Assembly: GCA_018417955.1 (NCBI GenBank)
Contig: JACTVC010000018.1
Span: 620,001-684,000, forward strand
Reading direction: 5' to 3'
DNA length: 64,000 nt
DNA from: Laccaria trichodermophora
Lineage: Eukaryota > Basidiomycota > Agaricomycetes > Agaricales > Hydnangiaceae
A program made the translations under genes and the position numbers. Of this stretch, positions 1 to 12,371 are shown piece after piece (the first letter of the stretch is position 1; every line of letters starts with the position of its first letter). Below the pieces are notes generated by a model that was given only the letters and a program-made list of their open reading frames with translations, made no database searches and had not been told where the DNA came from.

Positions 1-1844
1 AATTTTGATTGCTGGCGCGTTAACGTTTTTTTAACAGGCTGGGTTGGAGATGGGCATTTTTAATCCAGATGCCTTTGTTTCTAATTTCCTACATTCTCAC
101 TTCGTACAATCTGGACTACGTTACCGAGGTAAGTTTGTTTATTTTCATGCCTTTCAACGGCGGTGGTCAAGTATTTTTTCAGGGTAAAGGCAAAACTGCA
201 AAGGAGGTCCTGAAACGGATTGATTACGGCGGAAGTTTTTCTCTTCTCATGACGGTACATATGCTATTTTTATTCCATCCTAATGGCGACATAAATTTCC
301 TCGGGAATAGGTCGGAGCACTCCTCTTATTCTTGAGTGCCAAATATAATGAGTCACTGCCTGTGAGCTTTTCTTCATGAAATTGTCTCTGATAATATAGT
401 GACGGTCCTGTATATAGTGGTCGCACCCATATGTGATAGCCTGTCTTGCGTCATCTGCGATATTTGCTTTCGCCTTTGTTCTATTGGAATTCTTTGTGGC
501 GCCAGAACCCGTTTTGGCTCCACACCTCCTCAAACACAAAACTTCAGTTCTCATTGGAATGTCGAACTTTCTGGTGGCGCTGTGCAATTTTACCGTTATG
601 TACTACTTTCCTATGTGGTTTCAAACGGTCATGAAGACCAAGGCATCCGTCGCTGGTGTGTTCACCCCGAAATCACTGAAGTCATCAATGGTCTGATGAG
701 TCACAGGATTACACCTCCTCCCGAACAGTATTTCTATGTCCATGGGCTCCCTTTTTGCTGGAATGATGATGCATGCGACGGGAAGATACAAGATGATTAA
801 CCTGATTTTTGGAGCGTTCCCATTCTTAGGAGCGTGCCTTATATACCTCATACACAAGGATTCTGGCCCTATTCAATCATGGTTTAGCATTGTGAGCTCA
901 GACGAAGCTTTTATGTCCTTTCTTTTGTGAAGAGCACTATAATGAACAGATACCCCTCGGATTCGGTAACGGCGTTGTCCTTCAAACGATGCTGAGTATG
1001 TTATTCATTACTTGAATATTTGGCGCATTGTTAAACCCACTTTCAAGTTGCGCTTCTGGTACACATACCTGGTAACCCACCAGTATCATTTACACTTCAC
1101 AGAAACATAACATTATGCTATTTTAGAAAATCAGATGGCAGTAGGTACAGGATTTGCCCAACTGTTCCGGGGTGTTGGTAAGAAGCAGAACACTCTCATC
1201 TTATCTCCTGACACCTGTATTGAACTGGATCCATTGATAGGTCAAGTTGGTGGCGTTGCCATCTCTTCGGCAATTTTTCAATCAAACCTCGAGACACAGT
1301 TGCGGAGGCAGATCCATACACCTAACTCAGAGGACGTAAGTGACAAGTGTCAATATGTCGTCGCATCTTGCCAATACTTTCCCCCTTAGCTTATCAGGAA
1401 AATTAGACAATCGTTCCGCTTCGTAGATACCCTACCTTCAGACCTTCAAAAGATCGCGAATGACTCCTATAGGGTCAGCCTGAAATCTGTCTTTCTATTT
1501 GCCGCTGTTTCGACATTGCTCTCGTACCTCGTGCGCTTACCCGTGAGTTATTTTGTTAGAAATAATGGCCCAGACCTTACAATTTTTTTGGACTCTAGGT
1601 ACCAGATAAAATTCTGGAACATACGCCAAGGCGGCCTCGACGCGTCACAGACGCCGATGTGCCGTCTGAGGTTTCCCCCTCGTCAATTTTCGTAGAAGAG
1701 AACGTGGATGATGACTCCCAAATTCAGACGAACCCTAGCGAGAGAAACCCTCCACGAAGACGGTTGTCCGCTTACGAACCTAACGACGCGGTGATGGACC
1801 TTGAGAGCGACATTGTGGGTGGCTCCGCCAGGCCGACCACGTAA
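1..1844 (+). CDS. MFS transporter, 5' end cut by window (vacuolar amino-acid / multidrug type)
   Basis: Integral membrane transporter of the major facilitator superfamily. Conceptual splicing joins about nine exons with short introns (for example 130-182, 254-310, 362-417, about 656-707), ending at TAA 1842-1844. Exon 1 in the window reads GWRWAFLIQMPLFLISYIL, typical of fungal Fnx1/Vba-like carriers. Later exons give several hydrophobic helices, LPNSISMSMGSLFAG, then GNGVVLQTML and AVGTGFAQLFRGVGQVGG. The C-terminus after the last helix is hydrophilic and acidic (SIFVEENVDDDSQIQ). The start and first helices lie upstream of the window. No frame break was seen. Family membership is clear; the substrate (basic amino acids or drugs) is inferred from resemblance only. 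It converges on the alcohol dehydrogenase gene. Confidence 0.85.
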
Positions 1845-2675
1845 ACGACACTCCAAGGAATATTTTTTGGTTTTCATCGGACATTTCGACATATCATCTC
1901 CTCAACATCTCCTTATACATATCTCCTTATACCCGCCCACGTTTGCATGTCGAGGGTGATCTTTAGATTCCGTTCATGTTGTTGTGTTTCAATTAGGATA
2001 TGTGAAGCACCGTATACTCGGACGATGTTGACGTCTGTTGCTCCAAGCGTGAATATCTCTGCAATTCAGTTGAACTAGGTTTGAGTTACCCACTTTCCAC
2101 GCGCGAGGCACTCTCAGCAGCTCATGACGCCATGCAATCAAATCTATCTTAATAAACTCGATCCCAGCTTGCGATCCGAGTCCCCCGCCATCAGCGGCGT
2201 CGCTGTTAATTCTTTTCCTTTAGGGCATTGTCCCTGGGGGAAAATATCTGTCAGCAAACATCGTCTACCTGTACATCACGAAGGCTCGGCGGTCAAGGGT
2301 TTTTATTTCATCATTCGTTCCCGACCACCGGTGTTCTAGGACAAAATATCGACAGGCATCACTTGGAGTATTTTCTTGGGGTCGTCGTCTTCTGTACAAC
2401 ACACAGGATTCCGAGGTTCTCCTTAGCCTGCTGTCAGAGCTGGTAACGTTAAAATTCAATAGAAAAGCTGGATAAGCTTAACGATGCGTAATCCTGCCGG
2501 GAATATCCGTCCGATCGCCTGTCGGTCGAGATATGTGAACCTAAATGTCGTAAAGATACGGACTCCAGCTGACTCCAGTGGTCTGTAGCCATGCCAAATT
2601 CAAAGGAGAGTCAGACCCAGAAATAGATCAGCCCCTGAGGTTCATACAATAGCTCGGTGAGAATATAACGACAAT
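1845..2675. other. Intergenic, convergent 3' ends
   Basis: This stretch lies between the 3' ends of the transporter (+) and the dehydrogenase (-), so it should contain both 3' untranslated regions. Short open frames are present, but I recognise no domain, repeat or RNA gene. Confidence 0.5.
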
Positions 2676-4306
2676 TTACAGCTTAATTACAATCCTTCCT
2701 GCCACCTTTCCTTCTTCCAAATCTGAGAAAATTCTGGGAAGTAGATATCAGCACGTCAACACCGTGGCAGCAGTAAAATCGGGAGCAGGCTCACTGATTG
2801 ATGTCTTCCAACTTCCTGACTTCATATTGACATTTAACCTTTCCGAGCGCTGCAATTTCGAGGGCTTCCGCAGCATCCTGCTGGCTCCTGAATAATTTGA
2901 CTACGTGTGAGTGTAACGCACACCAACTTTGTCTGTCTTCTCACCCAATAGCCGAGCCTACAATTGTCAAGCTCTGAAATATTTTAAGTTGCCGTATTCG
3001 CGTACAAGTTGATTTACTGCACCTTGGCGACTAATAGAGGTACGGGTACGTTCAAGAGGCCAGCTCCTGCAGGCATTCCGACAGCAACGAGTATGCCAGT
3101 TGACCGCAGATACATTATGGCTTGATTAAAAGGCCGTGCCTAGATCAGTTACGCCTAAATATCCTTGATGAGTGGAGCGGGAAGATAATGACGCACATCT
3201 CCTGCTGCAATAATTGCCGCCTGGGGACCACCATCCGTTGCGGCCTTGACATCCTTGATGAGGTCTTCACTTTCCTTGAAATCAACCCATTTCTCAGCGC
3301 CTAATTTGAGTACCATATCCCTCTTGATCTCGCCAGTGTCTGTTGAAAGTGGGGGTTAAAAGGTGATGCGATATTCGAAAAAAAAAAAGACCGATGGCGA
3401 GAACACGCAGACCCATAGCAGCGGCATATTGAACAGCTTTAGGTCAGCTCGGTCAGTCGTATCACAGGTAGAGAGGAATCAATCGAATTGACCCAAATGA
3501 CCCAAGCCTCCTCCCGCACCGGAAATGGCAACCCATTGGCCAATACTGCATTTCGACTGCTTGAGAGCTTTGTAGACCGTCATACCCTGCCCCTGTTCAA
3601 TTGGGATCCAGTGAAATTGATTGGTATGTTTGAAACATACCGCGCAAAGAATGGGAGTACCAGAGGCACCATCCAGTCCCTCAGGAATCGGAGTGACATA
3701 ATCGACAAAAGATACCTAGAAAGTAATTAACTACAGACATAATAGAAAAAGATGATATGAACTTACAACGTATTCTTGGAATGTTCCATGCAACTGGAAT
3801 CCATGCGAAGTTTGGAAACTTACAAGGCAGGCTACGAGTAAAGAATGAAAATCCACTGTGGGTAAACATGGACACTGAATTTGGCTCACAAGATTCATGT
3901 CCTTTGCGGCACATCTCACACCTAATGAAAGAGCGGGCAGTCGGCTTTCGTGAAAGATTGAAATGCTCGAATGTTGGACACACCTCCCACATACCCCACC
4001 GATCCACTTCACACCGACCCTATCGCCAATCTTCGCGCCTCCCGTGTGACTATGGTCACCAATTGCCACAATGCGACCAATCCCTTCATGTCCACCAACA
4101 AGAGGAAGTATAGACTTCCTGGACCAATCCGCCTTCCTGATGTGCAAGTCGGAGTGACAGACGCCTGAATATTCGAGCTTGATTAGGCATTCATTGGGTT
4201 TGAGCTCGGAGGGCTGAACCACGGGGTGGTCAGTTTTGATCACAATGTCCTTTTCATAATGCTCTAGAACGGCGGCTTTCTGAGTGAATGGAATGGGGGT
4301 TTGCAT
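2676..4306 (-). CDS. Zinc-dependent alcohol dehydrogenase (Adh1-like)
   Basis: Medium-chain, zinc-dependent alcohol dehydrogenase, expected to interconvert primary alcohols and aldehydes with NAD(H). The start [16 protein letters not shown] (ATG at 4304-4306) opens a GroES-like domain. SGVCHSDLH and GGHEGIG supply catalytic-zinc ligands. After splicing, [14 protein letters not shown] gives the C-x2-C-x2-C-x7-C structural zinc site. [68 protein letters not shown] and [15 protein letters not shown] follow in order, as in yeast Adh1. About seven short introns are needed, and all junctions I tried keep frame. Stop TAA is at 2676-2678. It appears intact. A MITE lies about 280 bp upstream of its start and could affect the promoter. 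Function as a fermentative ADH is inferred from family. Confidence 0.9.
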
Positions 4307-4574
4307 TGGTGGATCTGCAATTTGTCCCGTACCATCAAGTGTCTGACATTTATGGAGGTCGCGGATGAGCCGATGAGCGGCTACGCGAAGCCGGGATTAC
4401 GGCGTGAATTCCAACAACCATCAAATGAGGATGTATTAGGGGAGCTCTGGCGAAGCCATGTGGCCGGTTTTGCGGGGTCAGCTGGCGAGAATGGCACAAG
4501 ACCTCTAAGCGTCGCCTTCAGCGAGGGTGCCTTGGCTATTGAGCTTGACGAGTGCATCCTAGTGCATGATGGCT
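4307..4574. promoter_or_regulatory. Upstream region of the alcohol dehydrogenase
   Basis: About 270 bp between the dehydrogenase start and the left target-site duplication of the MITE. It must hold the core promoter unless the MITE supplies part of it. An open frame on the + strand (4301-4579) has no recognisable similarity and is not called. Confidence 0.35.
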
Positions 4575-4583
4575 CCTAACTCA
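4575..4583. repeat. Target-site duplication of MITE, left copy
   Basis: CCTAACTCA, identical to 5233-5241 on the other side of the element. Confidence 0.85.
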
Positions 4584-5232
4584 TAGACCGGTGACCGTTC
4601 TGTATATGAGAAGTACCTGCGATATACAGACCGGTAAATCTGAGTTTAAATCCACGTACCGCGCGGCTCCCACGCCTGTTTCCATAAAAGGTTCGATGAT
4701 TTCTGACCTCCCCTAAACAATAAGCACGTGTCGCACGACGCGCACCGCGTTTCCACTGTATTCACGGTCTCCGTTGCGTGAAATCGACGCATTTTCTTAT
4801 GAATGACACATCTGTAAGATCTGGAGTGGCTGCATCCAGACCGGACGACTTCTCGGATTTCTGTACTCCATCCATTTTGTCACATAGCTATCTGTTCTTT
4901 CTTTTCCCTCGTTTGAGTTGTATTTTTTGGGAAGTTCTCATTTTCTTGCCATGAAATATGTACATTCAATGTTAAAGAAAAACACAAGGATTAATATAAA
5001 TATATCGGCCGCGCCTCTGGGGTGCATAGCTGAAAGACGATTTTGGGTTGGACGCAGGGAAATCGAGGACCGGGAAGATTTGGCATGGGCCGGACCGGAT
5101 TGTTAAGGGGAGGTCAAAAATCATCGAACCTTTTATGGGAACTGGCGTGGGAGCCGCGCGGTACGGGGATTTAAACTCAGACATACCAGCCTGTATATCG
5201 AAGTTCTCATATACAGGCTGGTCACGAGCCTA
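4584..5232. mobile_element. 649 bp MITE, Mutator-like by its 9 bp TSD
   Basis: The two ends are inverted copies of each other over about 130-140 bp (4584 to about 4722 and about 5096 to 5232). Shared blocks include ATTTAAACTC, GCCGCGCGGTAC and ACCTCCCCT in inverted orientation. The outer ends read TAGACCGGTGACC and, on the other strand, TAGGCTCGTGACC. They are flanked by a perfect 9 bp direct repeat CCTAACTCA (4575-4583 and 5233-5241). A 9 bp target-site duplication with long terminal inverted repeats is characteristic of Mutator-like elements. No transposase is encoded inside, so this is a non-autonomous element. Confidence 0.85.
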
Positions 5233-5241
5233 CCTAACTCA
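5233..5241. repeat. Target-site duplication of MITE, right copy
   Basis: CCTAACTCA, identical to 4575-4583. Confidence 0.85.
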
Positions 5242-5598
5242 GTCTACTGGTTTTCGTGTTTGGACTTAAGTCACGTGCACTTCACCACCCAGTAAGATTG
5301 ACCCAAGAAGCAACTAGGAGAGAGAGAGAGGTAACGCGAACGACTTGCATAGTGTCAAAAACAACCTTAAGAAGAAGAAGGGGAAGAGTGCCACCTCAGA
5401 TTGGCTGCCAAAAATGTCGACTGGCATGCTGAGCCGTAGACGCAATTAGGATGTTACTTTATAATCAGGGCAGATAACCACTTTACAAGCCTGAGCTTGG
5501 ATAGCGGCAACCTCGGCGACAGGCGAACATACACCCGCCCATAACCGCAACAAGCAAAAGAAACTTCCCGATTACCCTCATCGTCCTCTTTAAGTCCC
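5242..5598. other. Intergenic, 3' side of the monooxygenase
   Basis: 357 bp between the MITE and the monooxygenase stop codon. It contains a short GA-rich run (about 5313-5331) and otherwise nothing recognisable. Confidence 0.5.
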
Positions 5599-7853
5599 CT
5601 ATTTATTGCCTCCTTTAACTATGTAGTGATTCCAATTGACTTTGCGAAGCCACGCCCAAAAGGTCACTGCCGCTCTACGAAATTCATTTCAGTCAATCAC
5701 AAGAGGCGTTTCAGTCAAAGAAAACAAAAAAAATCTCACCCAGGAAATATATTCGTAATTTTCCCCTCGCCCCCAACGCGATACCACGAGTTACACTGCG
5801 GGAAGACGGATCGGGATAGTCTGGCTTGGATCTTATCGTTGTAGGCGTCCGTAGCGTCGACTTTGATCTCGATAGACGTGGCCTTCTGGGTGAGAATGGG
5901 TTTGATGACTTGGGTGATGTATTTCGCCTAGTTGATTTCGTGTCAATGAGGTCTCAATAAATGAAGTAGTGGGAAATAACATACCTGGATTTCGCTGGTG
6001 TAGATAACCGACGCGTGCCCTGTGGCGGTATTGGGGCCTGTGAGATGGGGGTTAAGAAATGGTCAAAGGATAATTTGTGCTAACGCACCAAATATTGTGA
6101 AGAAATTAGGGAAGCCGGGTATAGATGTCCCAAGGTACGCTTTTGCTCCTTTTTCTGCCTCGTAGTACTCTCTTATTGTTGTTCCTTTATTCCCTCGGAC
6201 AGGGATTGGGTATTGATCCTATGAAGATGTCAGACGATGAAGCGCGAAACAAAAGAGTATAGTGCATACCGCGGCGAAACCGGTGGCGAAAATCAACACG
6301 TCAAAAGGAATCGTTTCACCTACATAGAAAGGAATAAACTAATCAAAATTGGCCAAAATGTCAGCCAATACCTTTCTTTGTTAGAATACCGCCCTCCGTA
6401 ACAGCTTCTATCCCGTCCCAATTCAGCGCAAAATTAGGCTGGCGCAAAGCTGCCAAATAATTCGCGTCGTATAAAACGCGTTTACATCCCATAGCTATTA
6501 GTTAACGTACATGCCAGTCAGACATCAGAAACGATACAGAAGATCGGAGCGCACAATATGTAGGAATCAGATCCTTGACATCCTTTTCAGGTGCATTTTT
6601 TTTGATGTAGTTCGTAGAATACTAGGGCCGGAGCGTTTATCAATCACCCCTGTAAAAACACAGAAAAGTCGTTGAACGGACCTTCATCACGAGTTTGCGC
6701 AAGAACGCAAACCGGAACACGGCAATATATAAAACCTCCATCTAGACAAGGTTCATTAAACCCCGAGATTTTTAACAACCCGAGCAGGCGACATACCTCC
6801 ACGAACACCATCCAACGCCATAATCGCTTCAAGAAAGGCATTTTCTGCGTGAACCATCTTCGAAGCGGTGAGTATTCGGAGCGGGGCTGACGTTCGTTTT
6901 AATCAGACATCCGAAATAACGAAATGACTATTGTACTCACGTAAGGCATGAACCAATTCGGCGTTCGGCAAAATTGTATCACTTGTACGGCAGGATCTTG
7001 GGTGATAATGGGGACGAATTGGGTACTGCCGTCGCGCGCGTAAGAATTTATCAGAGACTGTTCGTGGGGACTTACGCAGAAGCCCCATTCCCAATGACAG
7101 CCACCCTCTTCCCAGCCAACTTGACAGTCTCATTCCATCTTGCGGAATGGAACATCTCTCCTTTAAACTCTCCTACACCCCGAATGCTCGCATACCTTGG
7201 CACCTCCAGTATCCCAACCGCGGAAATAAGGACGTTTGCGGTGACTGTCTTCTCTTCCCCGGTGATCGTGTTCCGGGTAATTATACGGTACACTTGCGCG
7301 GCGGAGTCCCATTCTGCCGATATGACTGCGTGGTTGAGGGCGATGTGCGGGTATAGGTCGTACTTTCGGGCGAGGCCGATCCAGTATGCGTGAATGGCGG
7401 GTTGGAGGCCGTGTGTATGCGTCCAATCGTGCAGGTCGGTGGAGAGGGAGTACAAAGGCATGGCGACATCTGATGCGCATCCCTATATGTGTTCAAGTCA
7501 AAATGAGGCGGAGGGAAGAGAGGGTGGGGCGCACAGGGTAGGTATTATCCTGTATATGCGCGTTAGAATAGGCTAGAGTAACACTTGAAGGAGGAATCCT
7601 AGCGTACCCTCCATGTTCCGCCTACTTCTGACGCTTTCTCGTATATCTAGAAAAGTTATCAGCCCTACGGATAATATCCCGAAAAAGGTCGCAGGGCGTA
7701 CAGTAAAGTTCTCATAGCCCAATCGCCTCTTCAGAGCTATTGCCAGGGCCAGCCCGCCAGCACTGTTCCATTAGTTGGATACGAAAAGATGTCAACTTGT
7801 AGGTCAATAACTCACCCAGCACCAATCACAGCAACGTTCGGACTTGACGCCAT
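5599..7853 (-). CDS. FAD-dependent monooxygenase (flavin monooxygenase / Baeyer-Villiger type)
   Basis: NADPH-dependent flavoprotein oxygenase. The start [13 protein letters not shown] (ATG 7851-7853) continues after an intron as [18 protein letters not shown], completing a Rossmann GxGxxG FAD site. [13 protein letters not shown] and, after splicing, [16 protein letters not shown] are typical FMO/BVMO motifs. [12 protein letters not shown] matches the Baeyer-Villiger fingerprint FxGxxxHxxx[11 protein letters not shown] is the second dinucleotide-binding site, for NADPH. Downstream, [16 protein letters not shown] and [11 protein letters not shown] are the conserved ATG-type motif and C-terminal core. 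The last coding exon reads [12 protein letters not shown] and ends at TAG 5599-5601. Roughly ten introns; every junction examined stays in frame. Substrate unknown. It probably belongs to secondary or ketone metabolism, and its closeness to the dehydrogenase may be incidental. Confidence 0.88.
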
Positions 7854-8435
7854 GGATCTATACCTTTATTTACGAAGGCGACAGCTTTGCGATGTCTGGG
7901 AGACTTTTCCTGGTGAAACCATAAGAAATTTACAGTAAGCCGCGTTAAGTAGAATTAGCTGACAAGTCAAAAGGACAAAGATGATCGATGATCACACGGT
8001 TTGATGCATGTTGAGACTTGGAAGTTGGAAACCTTCGGTTACGGGATACCCTGATATCAGATGCCTCGACGATGCGCGTTGAGCAACGCGACGCCTCGCG
8101 ACACCAAGACTTGCTTGAAATTTTGGTTAGGGATAACCGTGTTTCCGAATTGGAAGTGTGAAGAATTTCAAATTGGTAAATCCGAGTACTTACAAATCTT
8201 TACAAATCTGGTTGACCAGGTACCTCGAGCAGCCTCGAGCTATTCCTGGAAGTGAATCATGATCGTCGGTGGAGGTCATCACTGAAGACAATATAACGCT
8301 TTTCAGCAACTTCTGCGCGGCTGGAATCTCCTTATACTTCGACCACTTTCTGTTCTCTGACGGATTCTATAAAGTTTTCGTTGAATTTAGCCTTTCCAAT
8401 ATAAATCCATCAAGTTATCACTGCACTATGATATC
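7854..8435. promoter_or_regulatory. Intergenic: monooxygenase promoter side and ATG101 3' end
   Basis: 582 bp separating two genes read in the same (-) direction. It should hold the monooxygenase promoter and the ATG101 3' untranslated region. No distinct motif was recognised. Confidence 0.4.
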
Positions 8436-9291
8436 TCATCCCACTTCGACATCCCCAACCTTGACCGTCACTTTGATAGGGAACGGCGAGATACCCGCCG
8501 CGTTGGTAATTAACGGCACAGCGGACCGACCACGCTCAGACGATGTGTGAGTCAGCATGGTGTGTATCGTTTTCGTGAGGGACGAGGCTAGCGTTGCGTT
8601 AAATGCTTGACGATCTGAAATGAGGGGGGTGGTGAAACGTGAGATACGGCGTACGCGAGAACGTGATAGCGGGCATACCTCGATCGCTCTTTGGTTGTCG
8701 CAATTCTGCGTTGATCACCCTGTGGATTTCGACTTGAGTGAGAGGTAGTATTGGCAGTAAGAGGGTAATATACCCACCACTTCTCCCATGGGACATCCTC
8801 TTCGCCCATATATACTTGAAACCAGGACTTTTTGGGTCGTTTTTCCGAGAACGTGACGATGATCTGCAGGCATCAGAAACCAATTAGTTGGCTGTAAATG
8901 ATTTAGCACCCGATAAACCGCACCTGTCCTCTCTTATTCACACCACCCTCTATTCCCTTCCAAAATGTATCCACTTTCTCGCTAACAAGCTGTTCCATCT
9001 CAGGATCAGAAACGCCCGGCTAGTGAAACACATCAAGATCATCGTCACGCCTACTCACCACCAAAATCCAGGTAGACATACCATCGTCACATCAAGAACC
9101 TCAAAGGTTCTCGGCCTTACTGTCCCAAACAGCCGGTGAAATAAAATAGAGTGTAGGACACCATGGAGGACGTCCTTGGTTGTCAGACGATCAAGAATCT
9201 ATGCTTGAAAAGCAACATGTTAGAGCTGCGCGTGTGTTAAGATTTGATGGTGTACAAGATCTATCGTTATTGTTGGATATCCAGTGCTCAT
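8436..9291 (-). CDS. ATG101: Autophagy protein Atg101 (HORMA domain)
   Basis: Subunit of the Atg1/ULK1 autophagy-initiation complex that partners Atg13 through a HORMA fold. Spliced exons read in order: MSTGYPTITIDL, ILDRLTTKDVLHGVLHSILF (followed by HRLFGTVRP), VSDPEMEQLVSEKVDTFW, IIVTFSEKRPKKSWFQVYMG (followed by EEDVPWEKW), VINAELRQPKSDRD, then LTHTSSERGRSAVPLITN and GISPFPIKV. The HRxFGxVRP, KVDxFW, EKRPKKSWFQVY and VPLITN blocks are hallmarks of fungal Atg101. The product is about 185 residues, similar in size to known Atg101 proteins. Start ATG is at 9289-9291; stop TGA at 8436-8438. Splice sites are regular, with a donor GTATGC and acceptor TTTCAG before the C-terminal exon. It appears intact and single-copy. 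Confidence 0.92.
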
Positions 9292-12200
9292 TATGGTCGT
9301 TGAAGTCGACGCAGACGATCGAGGCGAGCAGGTCAAGTGGTCAAATTAGAGTGGGTCAGAGGCGAAGGAGAGGATGTAAACCCTAACCCTCGGTCCCCCA
9401 CAGAAAGAAGCTGAGTTCACCCTATATATATAGGTGACGACTTCTGAATTCATTATTTATCCTTTTCTTCCTCCCCCCACCAATTCGCTCATGCCCGACC
9501 ATAAGGTCGCACTCAGAACAAACAATCATCAGGTTATCGTTGGGTTATCGTTCGTTGACTGCTAAAATCGGACTTCTCAAGCAAGATATATGCGAATAGT
9601 GATGTATTGATGGGAAAGCAATGCGTGATACCCAAGGACGCGAATGTATGCTTATCAAACTTGGTCTCTTTGTATCCTCACTCCTCCCGCTCTCCTTCCA
9701 GGCTTTTAACGTTCCAATCTTTCTTTGAAAGCCCTCAAAAGTGAATGTATGCCCTGTTTTTGGCGTTTACAATGTACGTGGTACTCCTAGCAACTGCCCT
9801 TGAATTCAAACGAGAATGGGAAGTAGTTCTCCGGGATGTTGCCAGCTCACCGGCACCCAAGGGACGTCCTCGAACCCCGATGAACTTTGAGAAGACGAGT
9901 GAAACACCCCCTCTTGCTGACCTCCTAAGGACCTCGGAAATAGTCGACTTCACAAGAAGTCGTCCAAGACAATATCCCTTATTTCGAACTCATTTGGATT
10001 TTCAAAGGGGAGCTCGAAACTTCGAAATTAGGCAACTCCTACTTGACGCCGGACGTGGATCTCTTCCAGGAGACTCGCGGACTACTTGACCTTTGACGCC
10101 ACGTACTGCTTTCGACGCCCCAGGTACGACAAAGGACCTTACCCGCAAAGACAACCATCCGGTCGATGGAAAGCCGAAGAGACGCGGGGCAGCATTACAA
10201 GAGACGTTTTCGGACAGTGATGAAGTGGAAGCTTTGCGAAATGACGATAAGTCCCGCTCTGTGCAGGGAGGACGGGGAAGAGAGGTCGGCAAGTTCAGCG
10301 AGGTTTGGCATCAAGACCTGAGTCCAGTCTTGCCAAAACAAGGGTACGTCTTTGCCCTAGGCTATCTTTCTCTCGCAACTTTTCTGATGGGAGGGGGTTA
10401 GCCTGCTCTCCGGACATAAAACCCTCGACGTGCTCATCCCTCTGCTGGTATTCACCCTTCTGCCCTTCATCGTCCATCTTCCTCGCGTGCGGACACGATC
10501 ATGAACGGGTCCCTTGCCACGTCTGATGTCGTCGCAGAGATGCAGTCCTTCGCCAAGTTTTCGTCTCATGATCGGACCTCTTATACATACAGATGGCGCG
10601 TCAGGCTTCGCATAACATCGCATTCTTCTTGATGAGTATGGTGCTATGGCCCAGCCTCTATTTCTTGGCCTCATGCTGTTGAAGGAAGGTGACATATTTT
10701 CAACCACGCCTTTGTTCATGGGCATCGTCAACGGTCAACCGGTCAGGAACATCCTTCCCCAAATTGTCAACCGTCATGGGGTGACGTATCTCAAGCATGT
10801 TAAATTCCTCATTGGTTCGATTTGGGGCAATGATACCCGGTGCTGTGACATGGTCCTCCCAAGCATCTCATCATGTTTGTCTATCACGCTCCTTTTCCAA
10901 CCATCAACGCCTTCGAGAATAACATCTACTCCTCCTTGTGACATCCAATGTTTGCACTTAAGATTCCTAGATCCCTTGTCATCGGTGCTTATGCTGATGT
11001 ATCTACGTCGTGAGGAGTTTGTATCTTCCATGAGAATAGCGGAAGCTGCTCAGAGTCTGGGGGGCCTGTTTCGGAGGATTGGCTGGTCAGAGGGTGTGTA
11101 CAAATGGTGCATTTCAACGAGAACCATAGGTCACATAATCGTCACCTTGGTGTGTACCAATCCATCAGAATGGTACTTCGCATTTAACCCTTTCCCAGCT
11201 GTCGTTTGCACCTTGAGCGATGCTTTCCCCTCCTTCACGCACCAGTGACTTTTAATGGTGGTCATCAGCACTCTGTCTTATCGGTACGAACTGTCAACTA
11301 CAACTGCCTCAACTAGATTGCTGTCGTCGTATCGAAAGCTATTCTGGAAGGCCGGGTGTAGCGTATGGATTCCTGGCCCGTGATCGTCCAGAATCAAGTT
11401 TCACGTCATCATGACGAACTATCAGGATTTCCTCCTGAGTTTGTGATGTCGTTCACACTCCTTTGGTTCTCCGGCGTTCGAGCCCCCAGTTGGCCTTTCT
11501 GGTTCAACATGATACCCTCTGCCACGCAACCTCAGGCAGGTCTTGAAGAATGCCGTCTGCCTCGTGTTGCAGTTGCAGACTTCCCGCACCCTTCATCAAA
11601 ACAACAGAAATTGCATGTTAGCTCCTTCCTCATCTCGCGGATGCCACCCATCGAAAGATTCGTGCTAAAACTCGCGACAAAAATCTGAGAGCAGTAGCAT
11701 GCCGTCATCGCAGTCTTCCCGTCGCCTTGACCAGCAGCACTGAAGGAATTTTACCTGGAAGATGGCCAAACCCGTTTTGAGGAGTCAAGGGCATGGAATG
11801 GCTTACCTTGTCCAGGGGTATGGATTTGGTTTGAGAGGTCAGATGATTTGATTCGAGAGGTCAGACGGATCACCGCAGGCGAGCAAGGTGCTGCTAAGTA
11901 TCTTTGGAGGAAAGCCAACATCCCTGTACCCTCAAAACCATAGACACCCTTTGGAAGCGAGATATTACCTATTTCCCTGCTTCATGCTATATCTGTGCCG
12001 CCCTCTCTCGTCGTGAATCAAGGACCGCAGGACTCCGCCACATACAACGACCTTCGCTCAACAACCATGACTAACCCTATTGATTCCTCGGATTCCTTGT
12101 ATATCATTACATGGACAAAGACGTGTCCCTATAGGAGGTGCGACCTCAGAGGTTGACCTTCTGCTTGCTATCATAGGAGAATACAACGGAGCATTGAACG

Positions 12201-12371
12201 TTTTGAAGACATACTCCCGAAGACCCTAGTCACTCGAACAGAGCTCGCTTGGGACGAGTCCGACAGCCATCTTCACAGGTTGAATAGGCCATTCTGACCG
12301 ATGTACCAAATCTATACAGTTCATAGAATACGAATAAAACTAAGCCCCCTGATCCCCGCATGCCATTGTGA
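9292..12371. other. 3 kb with no recognised gene
   Basis: Several open frames exist: 9745-10089 (+, hydrophobic N-terminus MYALFLAFTMYVVLLATAL), its in-frame continuation after one TGA to 10401, 10646-11248 (+, 200 codons) and 11365-11688 (+). None has a domain I can name, and codon context does not clearly support them. The N-terminal hydrophobic frame followed by a second hydrophobic stretch near 10340-10490 could be remnants of a small membrane protein. The region may also hold the ATG101 promoter (9292 upward). A CCCTATATATATAGG palindrome is near 9420. Confidence 0.35.
9745..10401 (+). pseudogene. Unrecognised reading frame with signal/TM-like N-terminus, interrupted
   Basis: From ATG 9745 a frame of 114 codons starts with a strongly hydrophobic segment (residues 1-20) and ends at TGA 10087. 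The same frame then runs open to 10401, ending in another hydrophobic stretch (GYVFALGYLSLATFLMG). Either an intron removes the stop or this is a decayed gene or chance frame. No family is recognised. Basic, polar residues fill the middle. Low confidence. Confidence 0.2.

Noticed and set aside
9376..9392. AACCCTAACCCT resembling two telomere repeats
   Set aside because: Only two units, no continuation on either side, and it lies just upstream of an ordinary housekeeping gene. Chance is the simplest explanation.
10646..11248. 200-codon frame on the + strand
   Set aside because: Composition and content suggest no family, and there are no flanking exons that extend it. Kept only as part of the unassigned 3 kb stretch.
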